Assembly: GCA_035644475.1 (NCBI GenBank)
Contig: DASQOL010000179.1
Span: 1-48,864, forward strand
DNA: 48,864 nt
From: FEN-1219 sp035644475
Lineage (GTDB): Bacteria; Pseudomonadota; Gammaproteobacteria; Steroidobacterales; Rariloculaceae
Reading direction: 5' to 3'
Shown: one piece after another, positions 1 through 7,607 of the stretch
How the letters are laid out: every line of letters starts with the position of its first letter
How positions within the stretch are numbered: the first letter of the stretch is position 1
Program-made: the position numbers and the translations under genes
Notes under the pieces: model-generated
What the model saw: the letters and a program-made list of their open reading frames with translations, nothing else
The model's database searches: none
Told to the model about the DNA's origin: nothing

Positions 1-218
1 CGGTCGCGAACCAGCGCGCGGTGCGCAATCAGGGCTACCACGATGCGACCGTCGAGCAGTGCGAAGTCGTGAGCCATCCGTACACGGAGCAGCGCGTCGA
101 CGGCTATCGCGTGACCTACCTGTACGAAGGCCGGCACTACACGATGCAGACCGCGACGCCTCCCGGCGATCGCGTGCAGCTCGCGGTCGACGTGCGGCCG
201 ATCGGTTACGGACGTTAA
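1..218 (+). CDS. Glycine-zipper / 17 kDa surface antigen-like protein, C-terminal part
   Basis: The 5' end of this gene lies outside the window; about 72 codons are visible, open from the first base in the frame ending with TAA at 216-218. The visible piece has the pattern CEVV...RVDGYRVTYLYEGRHY...PGDRVQLAVDVRPIG. That resembles the C-terminal beta-rich domain following the glycine-zipper segment in outer-membrane 17 kDa antigen-type proteins, where a conserved Cys precedes a GYxVTYxYxGxxY repeat. The signal sequence and glycine zipper cannot be seen here. Function in this family is usually given only as envelope-associated. Family assignment is by motif memory and moderate in certainty; the coding call itself is firm. 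Confidence 0.7.
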   Translation, partial: VANQRAVRNQGYHDATVEQCEVVSHPYTEQRVDGYRVTYLYEGRHYTMQTATPPGDRVQLAVDVRPIGYGR

Positions 219-270
219 TGAGTGATGGTGGCGAGTGACGGTGGCACGGATGCGGCATGGCGTGGGCCAA

Positions 271-301
271 GTCGGGGCGGACCGGAGTCGTCCGCCCCGA
301 C
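271..301. terminator. Perfect 12-bp stem hairpin
   Basis: Bases 271-282 and 290-301 are exact reverse complements around a 7-base loop (283-289). The stem is almost entirely G:C. It lies 53 bases after the stop of the surface-antigen gene and well before the PepSY gene, so a terminator is the simplest reading, although no run of T follows. It could also be a structured leader element of the following operon. Confidence 0.5.
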
Positions 302-417
302 GGGGACGGCGGTGGCGCGGTAACGCGCAGCTTCGTTCCTTGACGCGGACGGACCGCCGAATCCAAAGTGAGCGGGCCCTTTTTCCGGGTAGACCAGCAG
401 TGATCAAACCCCCAGAG

Positions 418-747
418 ATGAAAGCAATGTCACAGCGTGTCGCCGCACTGTTGGGCGCGGCGGCTTTGCTCGGCGGTGTGGGCGTCGCGACGGCGCGGCC
501 GATCTCGGCGCTCACGCTCGTCCAGACGGTGACGGCCGACGGCATCGGCGCCGCGCCGACCCAGCGCGGCGGTGTATCGCTCGCGCAGGCCACTGCGATG
601 GCGCAGAGCCGCTATCACGGCAAGTTGGTGCGCGCGGCGACCTACATGCAGGGCGACCGCATGATCCACGAGATCCGGATCCTGGGCGACGACGGCCGTG
701 TGCGCACCGTGCTCATCGATGCGCAGAGCGGCGCGTTCCTGAACTGA
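418..747 (+). CDS. PepSY-domain exported protein
   Basis: 109 residues: an N-terminal hydrophobic signal (about residues 4-25, ending near ATARP), then a single PepSY-like module. The sequence VSLAQATAMAQSRYHGKLVRA, followed by IHEIRIL-DDGRVRTVLIDAQSG and a terminal FLN, matches the usual PepSY shape of an amphipathic helix and a strand ending in DA.TG. PepSY proteins are periplasmic and are thought to inhibit proteases or sense envelope state. The gene ends 10 bases before a PhoP-like regulator, an arrangement common for PepSY-regulator-kinase operons, so it is probably co-transcribed and connected with the signal. ATG at 427 is an alternative start with GAGA about 7 bases upstream; no strong ribosome site marks 418. 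The open frame extends further upstream to 235, but that part is not protein-like. Confidence 0.75.
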   Translation: MKAMSQRVAALLGAAALLGGVGVATARPISALTLVQTVTADGIGAAPTQRGGVSLAQATAMAQSRYHGKLVRAATYMQGDRMIHEIRILGDDGRVRTVLIDAQSGAFLN

Positions 748-757
748 GCGTCGACCC

Positions 758-1459
758 ATGCGCCTACTCCTCGTTGAAGACGACCAGAACTTGGGCCGCT
801 CGCTCGCGGCGCAGCTCGAGACGGCCGGCTACGCGGTCGACCGCGCCGAGGACGGCCGCGAAGGGTTGTACTACGCGCGCGAGTATCCGATCGACCTCGC
901 GATCGTCGACCTCGGTCTGCCTACCGTGTCGGGCGTCGAGCTCATCAAGCAGCTGCGCGCCGACGGCAAGGACTATCCGATCCTCGTGCTCACCGCGCGC
1001 GACCGGTGGCAGGACAAAGTCGAGGCGCTGAAGATCGGCGCCGACGACTACGTCGTGAAGCCGTTCCACGTCGAGGAGCTGCTGGCGCGCGTCGATGCGC
1101 TGCTGCGCCGGGCGGGCGGCTGGGCGCAGTCGGAGCTCGTCTGCGGGCCGGTCACGCTCGACACACGCACGCAGGAGGTCAGGGTGCAAGACCGCAAGCT
1201 CGACCTCACGAGCTTCGAGTACAAGCTGCTCGAGTACCTGATGCTGCACGCGGGCGAGGTGTTGTCGAAGACGCAAATCACCGAGGCGCTCTACGAGGAG
1301 GACTTCGAGCGCGACAGCAACGTCATCGAGGTTTTCATCGGCCGGCTGCGCCGCAAGCTCGACCCCGACAACGAGTACAAGCCCATCGAGACGCTCCGCG
1401 GCCGCGGCTACCGCCTGGCGCTCGCCCGCGGCACCCCCGACGCCGTCGCCGGAAAATAG
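758..1459 (+). CDS. phoP: PhoP-like OmpR-family response regulator
   Basis: 233 residues, the normal length for an OmpR/PhoP regulator. The receiver domain spans about 1-120 with the acidic pair ED at 7-8, the phospho-acceptor Asp51 in IVDLGLP, the Thr in VLTARDR and the Lys in DDYVVKPF. A winged-helix DNA-binding domain follows (about 130-222), with the family-typical LTSFEYKLLEYL and IEVFIGRLRRKL stretches. It starts 10 bases after the PepSY gene and is followed by its cognate sensor kinase. The stop codon is unusual: the final AAA TAG lies inside the left arm of a 33-bp inverted repeat (1449-1481), so the end of the protein is supplied by a repeat. The repeat separates the regulator from the kinase by 124 bases and may attenuate kinase expression. 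The phoP symbol rests on the partner kinase resembling PhoQ. Confidence 0.88.
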   Translation: MRLLLVEDDQNLGRSLAAQLETAGYAVDRAEDGREGLYYAREYPIDLAIVDLGLPTVSGVELIKQLRADGKDYPILVLTARDRWQDKVEALKIGADDYVVKPFHVEELLARVDALLRRAGGWAQSELVCGPVTLDTRTQEVRVQDRKLDLTSFEYKLLEYLMLHAGEVLSKTQITEALYEEDFERDSNVIEVFIGRLRRKLDPDNEYKPIETLRGRGYRLALARGTPDAVAGK

Positions 1460-1548
1460 GGACATGTTGGATTTTCGGCGGCGGCGACTCCGGTCGCCGG
1501 ACCGTTAGCGGTCGTCCGCCGAAAATCCAACATGTCCCTATTTTCCGG
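1449..1548. repeat. Family-1 palindromic element, complete copy 1
   Basis: Perfect 33-bp inverted arms at 1449-1481 and 1516-1548 enclose 34 bases that themselves hold two small perfect hairpins: 1482-1487 with 1494-1499, and 1500-1504 with 1509-1513 (loop TTAG). The folded form is therefore a long stem topped by two stem-loops. The arm core begins AAATAGGGACATGTTGGATT. A second copy with the same core but a different loop lies at 6694-6784. This has the form of a REP-like mobile palindrome. It lies between the regulator and kinase genes and contains the regulator's stop codon. Confidence 0.9.
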
Positions 1549-1583
1549 CTGGCACACCGGGCAACTCGTGCGAGACTAAGCAC

Positions 1584-2954
1584 ATGGCGCTGGTTCGGTC
1601 TCTTCGCGCGCGCGTCGTGCTCTGGGTCAGCGTCGCGCTTACCGTGCTGTTCGCGGTCACGATCGTCGGGCTCGATATGGCGTTTCGGAACAGCTCGGAA
1701 CGCGCCTTGCTCGAGCTGCTCCAAGTGCAAGGATTGGGCCTCATCTCACTCGCGGAGCCCGCGAGCGACGGCGACCTGTTGCTGCCCGAGAGCAATATCG
1801 ATCCGCAGTTCCTGGTCGCGAACTCGGGCCTCTACGGCGCGATCTTCGACGGCAGCGGCCGCGCGCTCTGGCTGTCTCTGTCGCTGATCGGCCGCGACTT
1901 TCCGATCGACGAGCTGCCCCCGCCGCGCGAGACACGTTATCAAAGGCTCGACGTGCCGGGCTTCCCGCCGCTCGAGGCGCTGCTGATGGGCATCGAGTGG
2001 GAGTTCGGCAGCGGCAAGGCGTCGCCGTTCACGATTGCGATCGCCGTGTCGCGCGAGCCCTACGACGAGCGCCAGGCCGCGTTCCGCAGAAACCTCATCG
2101 GCTGGTTCGCCGGCATCACGATCACGATGCTGATCGTGGTGGGCGGGTTGCTGACGTTCGTGCTGCTGCCGCTGCGCAAGATCGAGCGGCAGGTCCGCGA
2201 GGTAGAGGCGGGCGAGCGCGTGAGCCTCGAAGGCAAATATCCCACCGAGCTGATCCCGCTCGCCGACAATCTAAATGCGCTCATCGACACGGAGCGGCGC
2301 CGGCTCGTGCGCTACCGCAACACGCTCGACGACCTCGCGCACAGCCTCAAGACGCCGCTGGCCGCGATGCGTAGCCTGCTCGGCGATCTCAAGTCGCGCG
2401 TTTCGGGCGAGCAGCTCGGCGCGCTCACCCACGAGCTCGAGCGCATGGACCAACGCGTGTCGTATCAGCTACGGCGCGCGCGAGCGAGCGGCTCCACGGG
2501 CTTCGGCACCACGCCCGTGCCCGTGGCGCCGGCCGTCGACGACCTGAAGCTGACGCTCGACAAGGTGTATCGCGACAAGCGCGTGAAATGCGACACCGAA
2601 GTCGGGGCGGGCGCCGTCTTCCGCGGCGACCCAGGCGACCTCACCGAGCTACTCGGCAATCTGCTCGACAACGCTTACAAGTACTGCCGCGGCCGCGTGC
2701 GCCTGAGCGCGCGCTCGGCCGACGACCGTCTCGCCATCACCGTGGAGGACGACGGGCGCGGTATCGACGACGCGTTCGCGAGCGTGCTGTTCCAGCGCGG
2801 CAAGCGCGCCGACGAGTCGGTTCCGGGGCAGGGCATCGGGCTCGCCGTGGTGCGCGAGATCGTGGAGCTCTATCACGGCGACGTCGGCGTCGCGCGCTCG
2901 GCGCTCGGCGGGGCGCAGATTCGGGTCGAGCTCGGCCGCGCGGGCGCGCTATGA
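1584..2954 (+). CDS. phoQ: PhoQ-like sensor histidine kinase
   Basis: 456 residues. Order: first membrane segment (about 10-32), periplasmic sensor region (about 33-170), second membrane segment (about 172-200, IGWFAGITITMLIVVGGLL), HAMP-like linker, dimerisation and phospho-acceptor helix, then the ATP-binding domain. The H box LAHSLKTPLA carries the probable phospho-acceptor His253; HSLKTPLA and the N box GNLLDNAYKYC closely match those of PhoQ. The G boxes are DDGRGID and GQGIGLAVVREIV. It probably phosphorylates the regulator encoded just upstream. PhoQ proteins sense divalent cations, acid pH or cationic peptides; whether this one does is not shown by the sequence. ATG at 1584 follows the palindromic repeat by 35 bases. 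The last four bases ATGA overlap the start of hrpA, suggesting translational coupling. Confidence 0.88.
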   Translation: MALVRSLRARVVLWVSVALTVLFAVTIVGLDMAFRNSSERALLELLQVQGLGLISLAEPASDGDLLLPESNIDPQFLVANSGLYGAIFDGSGRALWLSLSLIGRDFPIDELPPPRETRYQRLDVPGFPPLEALLMGIEWEFGSGKASPFTIAIAVSREPYDERQAAFRRNLIGWFAGITITMLIVVGGLLTFVLLPLRKIERQVREVEAGERVSLEGKYPTELIPLADNLNALIDTERRRLVRYRNTLDDLAHSLKTPLAAMRSLLGDLKSRVSGEQLGALTHELERMDQRVSYQLRRARASGSTGFGTTPVPVAPAVDDLKLTLDKVYRDKRVKCDTEVGAGAVFRGDPGDLTELLGNLLDNAYKYCRGRVRLSARSADDRLAITVEDDGRGIDDAFASVLFQRGKRADESVPGQGIGLAVVREIVELYHGDVGVARSALGGAQIRVELGRAGAL

Positions 2955-5900
2955 GCGCGGGCGCGGAGCGCGGCCGCGTGGCGGCCGAGGAAGCCCGTCG
3001 CGCCCGGCACGCGGCGCTCGTGCGCGCATTGACCTATCCCGCCGAGCTGCCGATCGTCGCGGCGCGCGAGGAGATCGTGGCGGCGCTGCAGGCGCATCGC
3101 GTGATCGTCGTGTGCGGCGACACGGGCAGCGGCAAGACCACGCAGCTGCCGAAGCTCTGCCTCGAGGCCGGCCGCGGCGTCGCGGGCCTCATCGGCCACA
3201 CGCAGCCGCGGCGTATCGCGGCACAGGCCGTGGCCGCGCGGCTCGCGGACGAGCTCGGCACGCGCGTCGGTGAGGCCGTGGCGCTCGAGGTGCGTTTCAC
3301 CGATCAGAGCGATCCGGCGTCGCTCATCAAAGTCATGACCGACGGCATCCTGTTGAACGAGATCCGCGGCGACCGGCGGCTCGTGAAGTACGACACGCTG
3401 ATCATCGACGAGGCGCACGAGCGCAGCATCAACATCGATTTCATCCTCGGGTATCTGCGACGCATCGAGGCGCAGCGCCCCGATCTGAAAATCATCATCA
3501 CGTCGGCGACGATCGACCCGGAGCGCTTCGCGCGGCACTTCGGCGGCGCGCCCGTGATCCAGGTGTCCGGTAGGACGTTCCCCGTCGACGTCCGCTATCG
3601 GCCGCCGGCCGACGATCGCGACCTCGCGACGGCGGTGACCGACGCCGCGCGCGAGCTCGCGGACGAGCAGGTCGACGGCCCCATCCGCGACATGCTCGTA
3701 TTCCTGCCGGGCGAGCGCTGGATCCGCGACGCGGAGCACTCGCTCGCGCGCTTCGGGCCGAAGGGCTACGAGCTGCTGCCGCTGTACGCGCGGCTCACGA
3801 CGGCGCGGCAGAAGAAGATCCTCGCTCCCGGCAAGGCGCCGCGGATCGTGCTCGCGACCAATGTCGCGGAGACCTCGCTGACGGTGCCGCGAATTCGCTA
3901 CGTGATCGACTCGGGGCTCGCCCGCGTGAGCCGCTACGCCACGCGCCATCGCGTGCAGAGCCTCGGCGTGGAGCCGATCGCGCGCGCCAACGCCGTCCAG
4001 CGCGCCGGCCGCTGCGGCCGGCTCGCGCCCGGCGTCTGCGTGCGTTTGTACGAGGAGGACGATTTCACGGCGCGGCCCGAGTTCACCGAGCCCGAGATCC
4101 TGCGCACCGGCCTCGCCGGCGTGCTGCTGCGACTCGAGGCGCAGCGGCTCGGCCCCGTGGAGGACTTTCCGTTCATCGACGCGCCGCCGGCGAAGGCGGT
4201 CGCCGACGCGTACCAGCTGCTGCAGGTGCTCGGCGCGGTGGACGCCGAGCACCGGCTCACGGCCGACGGCAAGCTCATGGCGCGGCTGCCGGTGGACCCG
4301 CGCGTCGCGCGGCTGCTGGTGGTTGCCGAGCGCCACGGGGCCCTGCGCGAAGGGCTCGTGATCGCGAGCGCCCTGAGCGCGGTCGACCCGCGCGAGCACG
4401 GCGGCGACGACGTCGACGCGGCGCGCCGCAAGCACGAGACGTTCGCCGACCCGCGCTCCGACTTCGTGACGTATCTGAATCTCTGGCACGCGTACCGGGG
4501 CGAGCGCCGCGGCGGCGAGCGCGCGCTGCGCGCGTGGTGCCGCGACAACTACTTGTCCGCTGCACGCCTGCGCGAATGGCACGACGTGCACGGCCAGCTC
4601 CACGAGCTCGTGCAGTCGCTCGGCTGGCGCACGCGCCACGACGACGCCGACTACCGCGCGATCCACCAGGCCGTGCTCGCGGCGTTCATCGACTTCGTTG
4701 CGGAGCACGACGACGGGCTCGTTTACAAGGGCCTGCGCGACTCGCGCGCCACGCTGTTCCCCGGCACGCCGCTCGCGAAGAAGCGGCCGCGCTGGCTGGT
4801 CGCGGCGGAACGCGTCGCCACCGAGCGGCCGTATCTGCGCACCGTCGCGCAGGTGAACCCGCGCTGGGCGCTGCGCGTCGCGCCGCATCTCGTAAGGTTC
4901 GAGTATGACGATCCGCACTGGGACCCGAAGCGCGGGCAAGTGACGGCGCGCGAGGTGATCACGCTCTTCGGGCTCACGCTCGGCAGCGAGAAGCGCGTCG
5001 ACTACGGGCGCGTGGACCCCGCGGAGGCGCGGCGCATGTTCATCGCGGATGCGCTCGCCGCGGACAACTTCGGCGACACCACGGGTGGCGCCGCCCCCGA
5101 ATTTCTCGCGCGCAATCGCGCGCTGCGCGCCGAGCTCCTCGACTGGGAGGCGCGGTTGCGCAAGCGCGATCTCTTCGCCGGCGAGCGCGCGGTCGCGGCG
5201 TTCTACGAGGCGCGGCTGCCGGCCGAGGTCCGCGACCGGCACAGCCTGCTCGCGTGGTGCCGCGATGCCGCGAACGAGCGCGCGCTCACGATGACGGCCG
5301 CGGACGTCGCGAGCCGCGATCCCGGCACGCTGCCGGCCGACGATTATCCCGGCGAGCTCGAGGTCGCGGGGCAGGGCGTGCCGCTCACGTACCGCTTCGA
5401 GCCGGGCGCCGATGCGGACGGCGTGACGGTCGCGCTGCCGCGCGCGCTGCTCGGCGCGGCGAGGGCCGATCAGCTCGACTGGCTCGTGCCGGGCTGGCTG
5501 CGCGAGAAGATCCTCGCGCTGCTGCGCGCGCTGCCGAAGGAGCAGCGCAAGCCGCTCGTGCCGGTGCCGGACACGGCGGCCGCGGTGCTCGCCGAGCTCG
5601 AGCCGCGCAGCGGCTCGCAGCCGCTCGTGCCCGCGCTCTGCGACGCGCTCGCGAAGACGCGCGGGGCGCGGCTGCCCGCCAGTGCGTTCGACCACGGCGC
5701 GTTGCCGCCGCACCTGCGCATGCGGGTGGCGGTGCTCGACCCGGACGGCACGGTGCTCGCGTCGGGCCGGGACCTACCCGCGCTGCAGCGCACGCTGCTC
5801 GGCCCCGCGCCGGGGCCGTCGACAACAGGCGCACGAGCGACGTGGACGCGCAGCGGTGTGACGCACTGGGACTTCGGCGACCTGCCCGACGCCGTGCTCG

Positions 5901-6703
5901 TGCCGCAGCGGCCGCGCGACCTCAAGCTCTATCCCGCGCTCGCCGACGCCGACGGGCGCGTGGACTTGAATCTAGTGCCGCCGGGCCCCGCTGCCGTCGC
6001 GCGCCACCGGGCCGGCGTGCGGCGGCTGCTGCTCAAGTCCCTGCCGCAGCAGACGGCGCTCGTGAAGGAGCGCGCGCTCGCGGAGCGCGAGCTCGTGCTC
6101 GCCTATCACGGCATCGGCAGCACACAACTGCTGCTCGACGATCTGCTGTGCGCCGGCGCCGAGGCCGCGTTCGCGCTCGACCCGCCGGTGCGCACCCGCG
6201 CCGCGTTCGACGCGGCGCTTACGGCCGGCCGCGGCGAGCTCGTCGACGGGGCCGACGGCCTGCGCGCGCTGCTGCGCGAGATCCTGCCGCCGTACCGCCA
6301 GCTGCGGCGCGAGGTCGACGACCCGTCGCGCAAAGCCGAGCCGCGGCTCCGCGACGACCTCACGGCGCAGCTCGACGGGCTGGTCGCGCCGTACTTCCTC
6401 GCTGACACGCCGGCGCAGTGGCGCAAACATCTGCCTCGCTACCTGCGCGCGGCGCTCGTGCGGTGGGAGAAGCGCGGCCAGAAGCGCGACGCCGAGCTGG
6501 CGGCGCAGGTTCGGGCGGCGGTCGAGCCTCTCGAGCGTTGGCGCGCGGCGCAGCCGCCGGACTGGCCGTGGCCGCCGGCCGTGGTCGACTACCGCTGGCT
6601 GCTCGAAGAATTCCGCGTGTCGCTGTTCGCCCAATCGCTGGGCACGTCCCAACCCGTCTCCCCCAAACGTCTAGAGCAAGCCTGGAAGCGCACCGAAAAA
6701 TAG
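2951..6703 (+). CDS. hrpA: ATP-dependent RNA helicase HrpA
   Basis: 1250 residues, close to E. coli HrpA (about 1300) but with a shorter N terminus. It is a DEAH-box helicase: Walker A GDTGSGKTT at about 56-64, DEAH at 153-156 in IIDEAHERS, SAT in ITSATIDPERF, and motif VI in NAVQRAGRCGR. Winged-helix/ratchet and OB-fold regions follow, then the long C-terminal extension typical of HrpA (DUF3418-type, ending PKRLEQAWK). HrpA remodels RNA and is linked with fimbrial mRNA processing and rescue of stalled ribosomes in E. coli. The frame is open upstream to 2588, but ATG 2951 overlaps the kinase stop as ATGA and begins the family-like sequence, so that start was chosen. The final GAA AAA TAG falls inside a family-1 repeat arm. 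Confidence 0.93.
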   Translation: MSAGAERGRVAAEEARRARHAALVRALTYPAELPIVAAREEIVAALQAHRVIVVCGDTGSGKTTQLPKLCLEAGRGVAGLIGHTQPRRIAAQAVAARLADELGTRVGEAVALEVRFTDQSDPASLIKVMTDGILLNEIRGDRRLVKYDTLIIDEAHERSINIDFILGYLRRIEAQRPDLKIIITSATIDPERFARHFGGAPVIQVSGRTFPVDVRYRPPADDRDLATAVTDAARELADEQVDGPIRDMLVFLPGERWIRDAEHSLARFGPKGYELLPLYARLTTARQKKILAPGKAPRIVLATNVAETSLTVPRIRYVIDSGLARVSRYATRHRVQSLGVEPIARANAVQRAGRCGRLAPGVCVRLYEEDDFTARPEFTEPEILRTGLAGVLLRLEAQRLGPVEDFPFIDAPPAKAVADAYQLLQVLGAVDAEHRLTADGKLMARLPVDPRVARLLVVAERHGALREGLVIASALSAVDPREHGGDDVDAARRKHETFADPRSDFVTYLNLWHAYRGERRGGERALRAWCRDNYLSAARLREWHDVHGQLHELVQSLGWRTRHDDADYRAIHQAVLAAFIDFVAEHDDGLVYKGLRDSRATLFPGTPLAKKRPRWLVAAERVATERPYLRTVAQVNPRWALRVAPHLVRFEYDDPHWDPKRGQVTAREVITLFGLTLGSEKRVDYGRVDPAEARRMFIADALAADNFGDTTGGAAPEFLARNRALRAELLDWEARLRKRDLFAGERAVAAFYEARLPAEVRDRHSLLAWCRDAANERALTMTAADVASRDPGTLPADDYPGELEVAGQGVPLTYRFEPGADADGVTVALPRALLGAARADQLDWLVPGWLREKILALLRALPKEQRKPLVPVPDTAAAVLAELEPRSGSQPLVPALCDALAKTRGARLPASAFDHGALPPHLRMRVAVLDPDGTVLASGRDLPALQRTLLGPAPGPSTTGARATWTRSGVTHWDFGDLPDAVLVPQRPRDLKLYPALADADGRVDLNLVPPGPAAVARHRAGVRRLLLKSLPQQTALVKERALAERELVLAYHGIGSTQLLLDDLLCAGAEAAFALDPPVRTRAAFDAALTAGRGELVDGADGLRALLREILPPYRQLRREVDDPSRKAEPRLRDDLTAQLDGLVAPYFLADTPAQWRKHLPRYLRAALVRWEKRGQKRDAELAAQVRAAVEPLERWRAAQPPDWPWPPAVVDYRWLLEEFRVSLFAQSLGTSQPVSPKRLEQAWKRTEK

Positions 6704-6784
6704 GGACATGTTGGATTTTCCGTGCGCCGGATCCTCAGTCGGAGCCGAGGCCGGGCGGAAAATCCAACATGTCCCTATTTTTCG
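6694..6784. repeat. Family-1 palindromic element, copy 2
   Basis: Perfect 29-bp inverted arms at 6694-6722 and 6756-6784 share the core of copy 1 (AAATAGGGACATGTTGGATT) while the 33-base loop (6723-6755) is unrelated to that of copy 1 but is again GC-rich and self-complementary. It separates hrpA from the convergent slipin gene and includes the hrpA stop codon. It could act as a bidirectional terminator. Confidence 0.9.
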
Positions 6785-6786
6785 CG

Positions 6787-6811
6787 GCGGAAAAGTAACC
6801 TGTCCCTATTT
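6787..6811 (-). repeat. Family-1 variant half copy
   Basis: Read on the minus strand this begins AAATAGGGACAGGTTACTTT and ends TTCCGC. It keeps the AAATAGGGACA start of the family-1 arm but has AGGTTAC in place of ATGTTGG. It directly abuts copy 2, has no partner arm, and supplies the stop codon (TAG, 6806-6808) of the slipin gene. Confidence 0.85.
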
Positions 6812-7570
6812 GTTGGTGAAGTGGTCGAGGATCGGCCTGATGAGATCGAGGGGGACGGGAAACACGATCGTGTGCGAGTTCTTCTCGCCCGAGATCTCGG
6901 TGAGCGTTTGCAGGTAGCGCAGCTGCATCGCCTGCGGCTGCGACGCGAGCACCTTGGCGGCATCCGCCAGCCGCTGCGACGCCTGGAACTCGCCGTCGGC
7001 GTGGATGATCTTCGCGCGGCGCGTGCGCTCGGCCTCGGCCTGCGCCGCGATCGCGCGGATCATGCTCTCGTCGAGGTCCACCTGCTTGATCTCGACGTTC
7101 GCGACCTTGATGCCCCAAGCCTCGGTGCTCGTATCGAGGATCCTCTGGATGTCGGCGTTGAGCTTGTCGCGTTCGGCGAGCATGTCGTCGAGCTCGTGCT
7201 GGCCGAGCACCGAGCGCAGCGTGGTCTGCGCGAGCTGGCTCGTGGCCTCGACGCGGTTCTCGACCTGGATGATCGCCTTCTGCGGATCGATCACGCGGAA
7301 GTAGATCACGGCGCTCACCTTCACCGACACGTTGTCGCGCGAGATCACGTCCTGCGTGGGCACGTCCATGACGACGGTGCGGAGATCGACGCGCACCATC
7401 TTTTGCAGCAGCGGAATCACGAAGATCAGGCCCGGCCCTTTGACGCCGCTGAACCGGCCGAGCTGGAAGATCACCCCGCGCTCGTATTCGCGCAGCACGT
7501 TGAAGCCGTTGATCATCAGCAGCACGGCGATGGCGATCACGATGGCGGCCGGTCCGAGTCCGAAAAACAT
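6806..7570 (-). CDS. Slipin / SPFH-domain membrane protein
   Basis: 254 residues. An N-terminal membrane anchor (about 5-25, PAAIVIAIAVLLMINGFNVL) leads into an SPFH/Band 7 domain with EYERGVIFQLGRF and DVPTQDVISRDNVSV, then a helical oligomerisation segment rich in A/E/R (AQAEAERTRRAKII) and a conserved tail. This is the bacterial stomatin (slipin) group, which forms large membrane scaffolds. It is downstream of, and only 37 bases from, the NfeD gene; slipin-NfeD pairs are a recognised conserved operon, and in archaea the NfeD protease cleaves the stomatin partner. GGGAG precedes ATG 7570 at a good distance. The stop TAG is provided by the family-1 variant repeat. Membrane-domain organisation is the likely role. 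Confidence 0.9.
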   Translation of the reverse strand: MFFGLGPAAIVIAIAVLLMINGFNVLREYERGVIFQLGRFSGVKGPGLIFVIPLLQKMVRVDLRTVVMDVPTQDVISRDNVSVKVSAVIYFRVIDPQKAIIQVENRVEATSQLAQTTLRSVLGQHELDDMLAERDKLNADIQRILDTSTEAWGIKVANVEIKQVDLDESMIRAIAAQAEAERTRRAKIIHADGEFQASQRLADAAKVLASQPQAMQLRYLQTLTEISGEKNSHTIVFPVPLDLIRPILDHFTNK

Positions 7571-7607
7571 GGCGACGACTCCCGTTCTTGGTGATTGACG
7601 CTTGTTG

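Noticed and set aside
2873..5713. 946-codon open frame antisense to hrpA
   Set aside because: Very Arg/Ala/His-rich, no domain, and complementary to a well-recognised helicase; a product of GC-rich third positions in the true gene.
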